NCBI GenBank assembly: GCA_012735195.1
Contig: JAAYIC010000047.1
Location: 1-50,696 of the forward strand
DNA: 50,696 nucleotides
Reading direction: 5' to 3'
Origin: Bacillota bacterium
Lineage (GTDB): Bacteria; Bacillota; UBA4882; UBA10575
The translations under genes were made by a program, and so were the position numbers. This document shows positions 18,835-26,702 of this stretch, piece by piece (position 1 is the first letter of the stretch; each line of letters begins with the position of its first letter). The notes under the pieces were generated by a model that saw only the letters and a list, made by a program, of their open reading frames with translations, was not told the origin of the DNA and did no database searches.

Positions 18835-20026
18835 GCGGGTTTTCCTCCCCCAACTTAATCTCGACCCGCAAAGGGCCTTGGGTTCTCCAGACATCTTCCA
18901 CCGCCACCATTTGCAAGGTGACTGTTTGCCCCCCCTCCCGGATTTTCTTAATCAATTCCGGCGCCTCCTGCAGGGAAGCAACCTCCCCAATATACTGGCC
19001 CTCGGAGATCATACCCTTATCCAAAGCCTTTTTCCGGACAACCAGCAAGAGACGGAGGATCCGGTCAAGGATCTCCTCCTCTTCCAGGTCCGGCCCGATC
19101 CGTTCTTCCGCGATCACTTCCCCCTGGCGGAAGATGCATTGATCGGGGAAGATTTGAAAAGAGGTATAGACAGGTTCAAAGAGTACCGTATTATGGTCGA
19201 CCACTAGGCGCAAGACCGCCGGCCCGTCCAAACCGGCAATCTCTTTTGCCAGTGCGGAAAGGTCGTCTTTTACCTTCAGTGAATATTCTTCTTTTCCCTG
19301 GAGCCGGGCCCCCCGCTCCAGGGCGATCTTGTTTCCTGCGGCCAGCATGGGGTAAAAGACCTCGGTAATAATCTCTTCCGGTTCCTTTCCCCCCTCAACC
19401 ACCCGGGCCGCCAAGATATCCCCGCTCAGAAAGATCAAACGCCCGGTTTTGGTTATCTCCAGATTGTCCCGGAGCGTCGAGGCTTCCGCCGCCAAAACCT
19501 GTACCTCTTTGTGGAGGCGTTCCTTCTCCACTTCCAAGCCGACCTTTGTCTCCTCCAACCCTTTAATTACTTCTTCCAGGGCATGAAGCCGCTTCTGGTT
19601 ATAGGCCAGTTCCTCTTTGTTTTCATGCAACTCTTTTCTGGTCTGCTCAAGGGTGGCGGCGGCTTCCCGGTAGTACGCCTCTGTCGTGGCCAGCAGCTCT
19701 TCGGTCTTCTTCTGTTCTACCAGGGCTTCCCGTAATTTTTCCAAAATTTCCTGGTATTCGGCTTTCAGGGCGGTCAATTCCCCCCGGACCTGTTTCATAT
19801 GAAATAACGCTGTACGGACATCATCCGAGACAACCGCCAAGAGCAATAAAGTAAGACCGGAGATGGCCAGCCCGGTAAGGACCGTGATCACCATCGATGT
19901 ATACTTGGGACGTAGACCAAAAAGGCTCAGCCTCTTTTTGCCCATACGCATCCCCACCCTGTCGCCCAGGAGGGCGATGAGGCCGCCTAAAATAGCGATG
20001 GTCAGGATCAAGACGGAGCCGTACAA
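18809..20026 (-). CDS. DUF3084 membrane-anchored coiled-coil protein
   Basis: 405 residues. Two N-terminal membrane helices (about 3-21 and 45-66), a long coiled coil (about 75-190, LTALKAEYQEILEKLREAL onward) and a mixed C-terminal domain with VLRLVVDHNTVLFEPVYTSFQIFPDQCIFRQGEVIAEERI. This is the architecture of DUF3084 proteins, of unknown function, often encoded beside YqgF-like and LPS transport genes in diderm Firmicutes. Starts with TTG at 20026 behind AGGGTGA. Nineteen bases after lptF/G, so probably in the same transcript; an envelope role is inferred. Confidence 0.82.
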   Translation of the reverse strand: MYGSVLILTIAILGGLIALLGDRVGMRMGKKRLSLFGLRPKYTSMVITVLTGLAISGLTLLLLAVVSDDVRTALFHMKQVRGELTALKAEYQEILEKLREALVEQKKTEELLATTEAYYREAAATLEQTRKELHENKEELAYNQKRLHALEEVIKGLEETKVGLEVEKERLHKEVQVLAAEASTLRDNLEITKTGRLIFLSGDILAARVVEGGKEPEEIITEVFYPMLAAGNKIALERGARLQGKEEYSLKVKDDLSALAKEIAGLDGPAVLRLVVDHNTVLFEPVYTSFQIFPDQCIFRQGEVIAEERIGPDLEEEEILDRILRLLLVVRKKALDKGMISEGQYIGEVASLQEAPELIKKIREGGQTVTLQMVAVEDVWRTQGPLRVEIKLGEENPHVASDFGS

Positions 20027-20044
20027 TACATTTCACCCTTCACT

Positions 20045-21130
20045 CTATCTGGCCTTTCGTATCAGTTGCCAACCGCCGAAAAGGCCGAAGAGGATATTTT
20101 GAAACCAGGCGCCAAGAGCCGGCGGAATTGTTCCGGCCCGCCCCAGCACACTACCGACCCCCATCAAAAGGTAGTAAATAAAAACAAAGAGAAAGCTCAG
20201 GCCGAAACCGGCAGAAGAGGTCCGGCGCTGCGGTTGCAAGGCCAAGGGGGTGCCTAGCAGGGCAAAGAAGAAGCAGGCAAAAGGAACGGCGATTTTCAAA
20301 TGGAGTTGTACTTGGAGGTTCCGTATTTCACCCTCGCTAAGCTGGGGGTTGTTTTGAATATACCACTGTAACTCGGACCAGGACATCTCCGTCGGTTTCT
20401 GCCGGGCCAACTGCGCCACCTCGCCGGGGGTCCGGGTTAAGCCGGAAAAACCCTTCGCGACCCGGACCGGGAAAACCTTTTCCCCATCATACTGGTAGAT
20501 CTGTCCTTCCCGGAAAAACCAGCCGTAATCCGCTTCACTCCAAAAAAGCTCCTGGCTCTGGATGGTCCGGACGACGGAGCCCTTCTCCAATTCTTGAATA
20601 AGAACATTAACCATCCGTTCTTCCGCCGGATAGTATTCTTCAGCATAAAGCAGCCTTTTCCCGGTGGAACCGGTATCCGCCAGAAAATGATGGCGGATTA
20701 CTCCTCTGGGTACGGCCCCCGTCACCACAGCCCTTTCTTCCCGGTAAGCCCTGTTGGCCACAGGCACCACATTTTCGTTCAGAACAAGGGTTGTCCCGCT
20801 CACGATTAAGCCGGTGAGCAAAACCGGCATAGCGATCCGGAAATAGCTGACCCCGCCGGCCTGCATGGCTATGGTTTCACTGTACCCCGTCATTTTCCCC
20901 AACCCGATCAGCGTCCCTAGCAACATGGCCATCGGCGTACCGTAAGCCAAGTTTTCAGGGATCTGGTACACCAAAAGACGCAAGACGGTGGAAAACGGTA
21001 AACCATAACTCTGTGCCAGTTGCGTCAGGGAAACAAAGATATTCCCGACGAGAATGCCGCCAAAAAGAAACAACCCAAAAAAGAATGGTCCCAGCAATTC
21101 CCGGAGTATATAACGGGTAACAATCCTCAT
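20045..21130 (-). CDS. lptF: LPS export permease LptF/LptG (YjgP/YjgQ family)
   Basis: 361 residues. Inner-membrane half of the LptB2FG exporter that extracts LPS. Family signature at the start (RYILRELLGPFFFGLFLFGG), three N-terminal membrane segments, the conserved LAYGTPMAMLLGTLIGLGKM and SETIAMQAGGVSYFRIA, a periplasmic beta-jellyroll domain (about 115-265), and three C-terminal helices (HLKIAVPFACFFFALLGTPLAL...). Only one permease gene is seen, so it may act as a homodimer, as inferred for other diderm Firmicutes. GGGGAGGATAGG precedes the ATG. Lies directly after lptB. Confidence 0.9.
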   Translation of the reverse strand: MRIVTRYILRELLGPFFFGLFLFGGILVGNIFVSLTQLAQSYGLPFSTVLRLLVYQIPENLAYGTPMAMLLGTLIGLGKMTGYSETIAMQAGGVSYFRIAMPVLLTGLIVSGTTLVLNENVVPVANRAYREERAVVTGAVPRGVIRHHFLADTGSTGKRLLYAEEYYPAEERMVNVLIQELEKGSVVRTIQSQELFWSEADYGWFFREGQIYQYDGEKVFPVRVAKGFSGLTRTPGEVAQLARQKPTEMSWSELQWYIQNNPQLSEGEIRNLQVQLHLKIAVPFACFFFALLGTPLALQPQRRTSSAGFGLSFLFVFIYYLLMGVGSVLGRAGTIPPALGAWFQNILFGLFGGWQLIRKAR

Positions 21131-21175
21131 CCTATCCTCCCCAGCTAAAGGGCGATACCGTCCTTAATGAGGCCC

Positions 21176-21895
21176 CTAAATATTGAACCGGTCACCAAGG
21201 TAAAAACGGCGAGCCGTGTCATCATTGGCGATTTGTTCTGCTTCCCCGGAAACCAGGATCTTGCCGTCGTACATTATATAAGCCCGGTCGGTGATAGCCA
21301 GGGTCTCACGCACACTATGGTCGGTAATCAGGACGCCCAGCCCTTTCTCTTTCAATCTCCTGACAATATCCTGTAAATCGGCAACGGCGATGGGATCCAC
21401 CCCGGTGAAGGGCTCATCCAGCAAAACAAAGGACGGTTCCATCGCCAAAGCCCGGGCAATCTCCACCCGTCTCCTTTCTCCCCCGGAAAGCATATACCCT
21501 TTCTGTGTCCGCAGGCGGTAAAGGTCAAATTCCTCCAATAATTGCCGGCACTTTTCGTCCCGGTCCGATTTCTTTCCCAGACGCAGTTCCAAAATGGCCT
21601 TGATATTATCCTCCACTGTCAACCGGCGAAAAACCGAAGGCTCCTGCGCCAGATAGGAGACGCCAAACCTGGCCCGCATATGCATGGGGAGATTGGTGAC
21701 ATCCCGCCCGCCAATGGTGATGGTACCGCTTTTTGGCCGTTCCAGGCCGACGATCATATAAAAGGTCGTGGTTTTCCCCGCACCGTTCGGTCCCAACAAC
21801 CCCACGACTTCACCGGGGCCCACCTGGAGACTGACATCATTCACCACCCGGCGTTTATTATACTCTTTCACCAGGTTCCTGGCTTCAATCGCCAC
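21176..21895 (-). CDS. lptB: LPS export ABC ATPase LptB
   Basis: 239 residues. Powers LPS extraction with LptF/G. Walker A GPNGAGKTTTFYMIVGL, Q-loop SYLAQEPSVFRRLTVEDNI, signature LSGGERRRVEIARAL, Walker B FVLLDEPFTGVDPIAV and switch His in ITDHSVRETL; these Q-loop and post-Walker B sequences are typical of LptB rather than of other ATPases. GTG start at 21895 with GGAGG, overlapping the lptA 3' end by 11 bases. Confidence 0.95.
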   Translation of the reverse strand: MAIEARNLVKEYNKRRVVNDVSLQVGPGEVVGLLGPNGAGKTTTFYMIVGLERPKSGTITIGGRDVTNLPMHMRARFGVSYLAQEPSVFRRLTVEDNIKAILELRLGKKSDRDEKCRQLLEEFDLYRLRTQKGYMLSGGERRRVEIARALAMEPSFVLLDEPFTGVDPIAVADLQDIVRRLKEKGLGVLITDHSVRETLAITDRAYIMYDGKILVSGEAEQIANDDTARRFYLGDRFNI

Positions 21896-22601
21896 CGGTT
21901 CCTCCCCCTTGCGACTGCAGTCTTGACTTAACCGGCCCGGTCATGGTAATCCTCCCTGTTTTCAGGTGCAAGACCATCATGGTTCCTTCCATGTAGTTTT
22001 CTCCCCAGTATGCCACCGGCTTGCCGGAAAGATAGACCTTTTCCTCGTCTTTCCGGTAGACCAGTTGCTCCGCTTCCCCCCGCAGATCGCGAAACTGCCA
22101 GTTCACCCCGGTGGTGGCTGTCAACATCCCCTCCGGAATACTGGCCGTGAGCACCTGGCCGGTAAGTTCCATCTCCCCTGCGGTTAACGTAAAACCTCCG
22201 GTTGCTGTAAAGAGCTCCCGGTCCAGATCAACCTGGAGTTCCTCTGTCCGGAGTTCTATCTCCTCACCCATTAAAACAACGTCTTCCACGGCGGTTAGTT
22301 CCTGCAGTTTCCGGTCGTAGTCAATCCGGCGGGCGGTAAGCGAAAACTCAGGGGTCCGCATTATTACAGGCTGCCGGGCACGGCCAAAATAAGAAAAACG
22401 CTCGTTTTCCAGATCAAAATCGCTTCCTTCCGGCGCGATAACTTCCAGTTCCAGCCCTTCTTCCGCCAGGGCGGCAACCGCCCCCGGGCCGATAATCGAC
22501 ACGCCCAGAGCCAGCAGGAGCAGACCGGTGAAATAAGCGGGTCTTCTTATTACTTCCGGCTTTATCTTTAAGAGCCGGGTTGCCAAAAATGACAGGATCA
22601 T
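21885..22601 (-). CDS. lptA: LptA/OstA-like periplasmic LPS transport protein
   Basis: 238 residues. Signal or anchor helix around 22-44, then the OstA beta-jellyroll repeats (VIMRTPEFSLTARRIDYDRKLQELTAVEDVVLMGEEIE is typical), which form the bridge carrying LPS across the periplasm. Longer than E. coli LptA (185). Its ATG shares one base with the lptC stop and its end overlaps lptB, so the three are translationally coupled. Confidence 0.85.
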   Translation of the reverse strand: MILSFLATRLLKIKPEVIRRPAYFTGLLLLALGVSIIGPGAVAALAEEGLELEVIAPEGSDFDLENERFSYFGRARQPVIMRTPEFSLTARRIDYDRKLQELTAVEDVVLMGEEIELRTEELQVDLDRELFTATGGFTLTAGEMELTGQVLTASIPEGMLTATTGVNWQFRDLRGEAEQLVYRKDEEKVYLSGKPVAYWGENYMEGTMMVLHLKTGRITMTGPVKSRLQSQGGGTGGD

Positions 22602-23206
22602 TATCCACCCCCCGCCTGTTCCCCGTCAGAAAATTTCCAGCGGGAATAACCGTCGATAACCACCTTTTCCAGGCCGGGATCCGCCTGGAAGCGGTCGGCA
22701 TAAACCTCCATCCCCCGGTTTTTCATAATGATCTCTTCTCCGTAAAGCATCCCGCCCGGCGCCGTCGACCATTCCATTTTCCCGGCGTTAACGGTCAGTT
22801 CCTTCCCGGCGATTGTCACCTCCCGCAGAGAGAGGCGGGAAAAATCATTACTCACTGTACCTTTCTTCGCCTGCACCGCCAATACCTCCCCGGCGGGGGT
22901 AAAATATTCGCCGGTTACTTCTTCCAGGGCAAAGGCGGCCCCTTCTTTCTCCATGATCCTGATCTGCAGTTGCCAACAGACACGGTTATCCTGGTCCACC
23001 AGGGCAACCTCTGTTTGCTCCAGGCGTAGGGCGGGGGAAGGCGCACTTGCCGGGGCCCCGGATGGGGCGGGTTTTTTCTCTTCCACCGGAGGAGGAACTT
23101 GGTCCAAGTCGGAGACCGGTTGAAAGCTGATGTAGAGCAGATAACCGAGAACCAGCGAGAGCAAAATAACCCCGGCCGTTAATATGGCTCCCATTCTCAC
23201 CTTCAT
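22601..23206 (-). CDS. lptC: LptC-like LPS transport protein
   Basis: 201 residues. One N-terminal membrane helix (7-28), a Pro/Ala-rich linker (about 36-58), and a periplasmic beta-jellyroll with LptC features (ITITG-type strand EEVTGEYFTPAGEVLAVQAKKGTVSND, EEIIMKNRGMEVYADRFQADPG). Receives LPS from LptF/G and passes it to LptA. Start ATG at 23206 with GGGGAA. Follows a repeat-bearing gap after lpxI. Confidence 0.85.
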   Translation of the reverse strand: MKVRMGAILTAGVILLSLVLGYLLYISFQPVSDLDQVPPPVEEKKPAPSGAPASAPSPALRLEQTEVALVDQDNRVCWQLQIRIMEKEGAAFALEEVTGEYFTPAGEVLAVQAKKGTVSNDFSRLSLREVTIAGKELTVNAGKMEWSTAPGGMLYGEEIIMKNRGMEVYADRFQADPGLEKVVIDGYSRWKFSDGEQAGGG

Positions 23207-23261
23207 CAGAGCAATTCCCCTTCTCCTTTAGCTGTTATGGCCTTTTGACCCATGGTGCCGC

Positions 23262-23340
23262 CCGCCGCTCTCCGGAGGTGTCCCCTGTTCTCCCGGAGGG
23301 GTCTCTGTTCACAGGGGGCCCTTACTCCGTAGGGATCCCC
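23262..23340. repeat. Degenerate ~20-bp repeat between lpxI and lptC
   Basis: Units tccggaggtgtcccctgttc (23271-23290) and tcccggaggggtctctgttc (23291-23310) are adjacent, followed by a more diverged acagggggcccttactccgt-like stretch running into the lpxI stop. No promoter is evident in this gap. Confidence 0.5.
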
Positions 23341-24188
23341 TACTGTGTAAGGGGTTCACAGTTCAGAAAATCATTATCCACCGCCACCAGAGAGATATTC
23401 TCCGCCTCTGCCCGGGTAATGGTCGCTTCTTTCTCCAGAAGAAAAGTGGCGGCGGCCTCGAACGCCAAAACTGTAGCCCGGCTCTGAATCACCGCCGCGA
23501 CCGTACTCGGACCGATAACCGGTATGTCAAAGCGCAGATCCTGCCGGGGGTTGGCCACCTTCACCACGACCGCTCCACCGCCGGCCAGTTGCCCGCCGCG
23601 CAAGATGGTCGCATCGGTTCCCTCCATCGCTTCCACCGCAAGAACCATCCCGTTCTTTACCACCACGCTCTGGCCGATGTTGAGCGTGGCGATCTCTTTT
23701 GCGGTCCGGTAACCAAAACGGATATCAGCTTCTTCCCGGGCGGTAGGGACCCGCCCGGTCAGGCATCCTTTCCCCGGCAACAGATGGGAAAGGACCACGG
23801 TTTGTTTTTCCACTTCTATACCGTGTTTTGCGAAATATTCCACCAAAGCCAGTAAAAGCGCGTCATTATGTTTTACGGAGAGCCCCGCCAGAACGGCCTT
23901 TAGGTCCTCATCCATTTCGAGCCCGGCAAATAAGGCCTCTTTACTTACTTTCCCGGCCATAACAACCTTGGTCACCTTCTGTTCTTGAAAAAACCGGCGG
24001 ATAGCCCCTAATTGCCCCAGGCTCTCCCAGACCACCGGAGTCCCGGCCTCCTTGAGCGCCGTCGCCAGCGCCGGATCCATCTCCTCCTTCAAGCCGAGAA
24101 CAACAGGGGAAATCTCCATCATTCTCATGCCTTTTGCCGCTTCCAACGGAAGCAATCCCCGGCCGGCTAAAAGCCCCCATCTCTCCAA
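23340..24188 (-). CDS. lpxI: UDP-2,3-diacylglucosamine diphosphatase LpxI
   Basis: 282 residues. Hydrolyses UDP-diacylglucosamine to lipid X, replacing LpxH in many bacteria. Family features: WGLLAGRGLLPLEAAK at the N-terminus, VMAGKVSKEALFAG, KHNDALLLALVEYF, and the C-terminal VLAVEAMEGTDATILRGGQL...VVKVANPRQDLRFDIPVIGPSTV. I place the start at TTG 24188 (GGTGAG upstream), because the open frame further upstream runs through a perfect terminator hairpin and into lpxA. Hence lpxI is likely expressed partly by read-through or from an unseen promoter. Confidence 0.88.
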   Translation of the reverse strand: MERWGLLAGRGLLPLEAAKGMRMMEISPVVLGLKEEMDPALATALKEAGTPVVWESLGQLGAIRRFFQEQKVTKVVMAGKVSKEALFAGLEMDEDLKAVLAGLSVKHNDALLLALVEYFAKHGIEVEKQTVVLSHLLPGKGCLTGRVPTAREEADIRFGYRTAKEIATLNIGQSVVVKNGMVLAVEAMEGTDATILRGGQLAGGGAVVVKVANPRQDLRFDIPVIGPSTVAAVIQSRATVLAFEAAATFLLEKEATITRAEAENISLVAVDNDFLNCEPLTQ

Positions 24189-24211
24189 GGTCTCACCACT
24201 TTCTCTATTAA

Positions 24212-24244
24212 TAAAAAACGAAACTAGACGGGAACGTCTAGTTT
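24212..24244 (-). terminator. Intrinsic terminator between lpxA and lpxI
   Basis: Perfect ten-base stem AAACTAGACG / CGTCTAGTTT with a four-base loop; on the minus strand it is followed by CGTTTTTTAT. It begins about 20 bases after the lpxA stop and sits upstream of the lpxI start, so it splits the lipid A genes from lpxI-lptCAB or acts as an attenuator. Confidence 0.8.
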
Positions 24245-24264
24245 TCAAAAGCATTTCCCGGCCG

Positions 24265-25086
24265 CTACCGGCAAATTCCTCGTTCCACGTTCCGAAGGAA
24301 ACGGATGAAGTGATCGATCTCCGGGTATCCCTGTAGTTGCTGTTCCATCTGTTCGATGGCCTGGGCAATGGTCAGGTTGGAACGGTACAGAATGCGATAA
24401 GCCTTTTTAATCTCATCCCTGACTTCCGGCAAAATTTCGTTACGCCGCAGGCCCACCACGTTGATCCCGGCCACCCGGGCCGGAACCCCGTCAACAATGA
24501 CAAAGGGTGGGACGTCCCGGATCACCTTGGTGCACCCGCCGATCATTGCCATCTTTCCGACTTTGGTAAATTGGTGAACACCGCTGAGCCCGCCGATATT
24601 TACCCGGTCTTCGATGATTACATGGCCGCCAAGGGAAGCGGCATTGGTTAGGATCACATTATTCCCGACGCGGCAATCATGGGCCACATGACTGTATGCC
24701 ATAAAGAAATTATTATTGCCGATGCGCGTCTCCCCGCCCCCTTCACCGGTTCCCCGGGAGATCGTCACGTGCTCCCGGAAAATATTATTGTCGCCAATAA
24801 CCAGAAAGGTTTTTTCACCCTTAAACTTCAAATCCTGCGGCTCGCAGCCGATGGAAGCCCCGTGATAAAACTTGTTGTTACAACCAATCCTTGTCCAACC
24901 GTCAATAACCACATGGGGGCCGACGACGCATCCGTCTCCCAACTCCACATTCTCCCCGATTATCGCATAGGGGCCGATGACCACATCCTTCCCCAATTCC
25001 GCGCCGGGGTGGATAACGGCTGTTTCATGAATCTTTCTCAGGGTTACAACTTTTTTGCTCTTAGTCTTTTTTTCTACGACTTCCAT
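24265..25086 (-). CDS. lpxA: UDP-N-acetylglucosamine acyltransferase LpxA
   Basis: 273 residues. First acylation of lipid A synthesis. Left-handed beta-helix hexapeptides (IHETAVIHPGAELGKDVVIGPYAIIGENV) with catalytic His in the MAYSHVAHDC segment, the HVTISRGT motif and the C-terminal GLRRNEI followed by helices. The ATG at 25086 has GGGAGG; this gives about 20 extra basic residues before the usual start. The lpxD gene often found near lpxA is not here. Ends with TAG, followed by a terminator. Confidence 0.93.
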   Translation of the reverse strand: MEVVEKKTKSKKVVTLRKIHETAVIHPGAELGKDVVIGPYAIIGENVELGDGCVVGPHVVIDGWTRIGCNNKFYHGASIGCEPQDLKFKGEKTFLVIGDNNIFREHVTISRGTGEGGGETRIGNNNFFMAYSHVAHDCRVGNNVILTNAASLGGHVIIEDRVNIGGLSGVHQFTKVGKMAMIGGCTKVIRDVPPFVIVDGVPARVAGINVVGLRRNEILPEVRDEIKKAYRILYRSNLTIAQAIEQMEQQLQGYPEIDHFIRFLRNVERGICR

Positions 25087-25308
25087 ACTAAAAGCCTCCC
25101 ACTCATTCCGGCCTTTCATATTCAAAACCTGGCGAATAAGAACAGCCGTTTTTCATCTCTGCGCCCGCAGGCGCGCACACCAACCGGGTATCAAAGCAGA
25201 ACACAACCGGGGATATTCTCAATCTTTTATTTGCGATTCACCAAAAAACCCGTAATTCCTTCCAGTCTTAAATGGTAAAAACACTAAATTATTAACAACG
25301 ATCCATTA
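25087..25308. other. Gap between fabZ and lpxA
   Basis: About 220 bases, unusually long inside a lipid A operon. AT-rich in its fabZ-proximal half, with a short CG-rich stretch (gcgcccgcaggcgcgcac) near 25162-25179. No clear promoter seen. Confidence 0.4.
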
Positions 25309-25737
25309 TTATTGAACGGAACCGAGAATAAACATCAACTCCGCTTCGGCTACCAGTTCTCCGTTGACTGTGGCACGACCTTTTACCTTTCCGGCATTTC
25401 CTTTTATCTTGATGACCTCCACTTCCATACGGAGTTGGTCTCCGGGAACGACCGGCCGCCGGAACCGGGCGTGGTCAATTCCGGTAAAAAATGGTATCTT
25501 CCCTTTGTGTTCCTCTTCGTTTAACATCATCAAACCGGCGGCTTGCGCCATACTCTCAATAATCAGCACTCCCGGCATGACCGGATGTTGAGGAAAATGG
25601 CCATTGAAAAAACTCTCGTTCACTGTCACATTTTTCAAGCTAACGATACTCTTTCGCGGCTCAAAAGAGAGCACCCGGTCCACCAGCAAAAATGGAAACC
25701 TGTGCGGTAAGAGCTCTTTTATCCGGCCAATATCCAA
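25309..25737 (-). CDS. fabZ: 3-hydroxyacyl-ACP dehydratase FabZ
   Basis: 142 residues. Dehydrates 3-hydroxyacyl-ACP in fatty acid synthesis and competes with LpxA for substrate, hence its usual place beside lpx genes. IKELLPHRFPFLLVDRV start, catalytic His in GHFPQHPVMPGVL and Glu in IESMAQAAG. Starts with TTG at 25737 behind AGGAGGGGAGTACA. 22 bases after lpxC. Confidence 0.96.
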   Translation of the reverse strand: MDIGRIKELLPHRFPFLLVDRVLSFEPRKSIVSLKNVTVNESFFNGHFPQHPVMPGVLIIESMAQAAGLMMLNEEEHKGKIPFFTGIDHARFRRPVVPGDQLRMEVEVIKIKGNAGKVKGRATVNGELVAEAELMFILGSVQ

Positions 25738-25759
25738 TGTACTCCCCTCCTGATTATTA

Positions 25760-26596
25760 TTATCGAATGTTTTCCATTAACCTTAATACCAAATCCAAAT
25801 CCATTTTGTGACCTGACCTAATCCCGATGATCGTACCGGTCACCGGCCCCAATAGGTACAGATCCCCCAAAATGTCCAGGATTTTGTGGCGGGCGATTTC
25901 ATCCGGAAACCGTAAATCGTTCAGGTATCCCTCTTCACCCACTACCACCGCCACGTCAAAATTACCGCCCCGGGCTAATCCCTGCCAGCGTAACGCCTCA
26001 ATCTCGTAAGTAAAGGCGATGGTCCGGGCTGAAGCCAACTCTTTTTGGAAGGTTTCCGGTGTTACGGTCAACTGGTAAAACTGGTTCCCCACACTGCTAT
26101 TATCTGAAGTGAAAAAATAGCTGATATGAAGCTGGTCTCCTGGCAAAGCCAGCAAGTAAGAGCGGGGAGAGTTCCTGTTTTCCACCCATACGGGGGCGGT
26201 GATCTTCCGTATCCGTCTGGGTTTTGCCTGTGTTTCCAGGCCGGTCTCAAGAATGGCCTGGGCAAAAAACCAGGCACTGCCGTCACCCATCGGCAATTCG
26301 TCCCCTTCCACCTCCACCAGAAGGTTGTCCACACCCAAGCCATGTAAAGCGGCCATCAAGTGTTCGATGGTTCTTACGCGCCAGGTGCCGTCGCCAATCG
26401 TTGTACAACGGTTGGTATCGATCACATGCTCCGGCCGGGCGGGGAGGACAGGTTTCCCCGGGAGATCGGAGCGGCAAAACCTGATCCCCGTATCCTCCGG
26501 TTGTGGAATCAAGGTCATGGTGACCATCTTCCCGGAATGCAAAGCCTCACCCTGTATTGAGAATGATTGTTTCAATGTCTGTTGCCGATCTCCCAC
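25760..26596 (-). CDS. lpxC: UDP-3-O-acyl-N-acetylglucosamine deacetylase LpxC
   Basis: 278 residues. Zinc enzyme for the committed step of lipid A synthesis. Zinc ligands His79 (TIEHLMAAL), His237 and Asp241 (RHKILDILGD), general base Glu78 and catalytic His263 (SGHKMDLD) are all present. Not fused to FabZ. GTG start at 26596. A promoter with phased A-tracts lies upstream, so this is the head of lpxC-fabZ-lpxA. Confidence 0.96.
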   Translation of the reverse strand: MGDRQQTLKQSFSIQGEALHSGKMVTMTLIPQPEDTGIRFCRSDLPGKPVLPARPEHVIDTNRCTTIGDGTWRVRTIEHLMAALHGLGVDNLLVEVEGDELPMGDGSAWFFAQAILETGLETQAKPRRIRKITAPVWVENRNSPRSYLLALPGDQLHISYFFTSDNSSVGNQFYQLTVTPETFQKELASARTIAFTYEIEALRWQGLARGGNFDVAVVVGEEGYLNDLRFPDEIARHKILDILGDLYLLGPVTGTIIGIRSGHKMDLDLVLRLMENIR

Positions 26597-26634
26597 GAGG
26601 TCACCCCCGCAAAACAGCTTGCTTCAACTTTTCA

Positions 26635-26702
26635 ATTATACCATCTTTCTGTCATTTTTTTAAGACTCTCTGCTATTTTTTTAAAACTTCTTCTTATTTT
26701 TT
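26635..26702 (-). promoter_or_regulatory. lpxC promoter: extended -10 with three phased A-tracts
   Basis: On the minus strand TGGTATAAT (-10 at 26640-26635 with upstream TG) without a good -35. Three A-tracts occupy 26655-26661, 26676-26682 and 26697-26702, that is exactly 21 bases apart, two helical turns. This is the arrangement of an intrinsically bent or UP-element-assisted promoter. The last tract is within the 3' end of the upstream ATPase gene. Confidence 0.65.
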
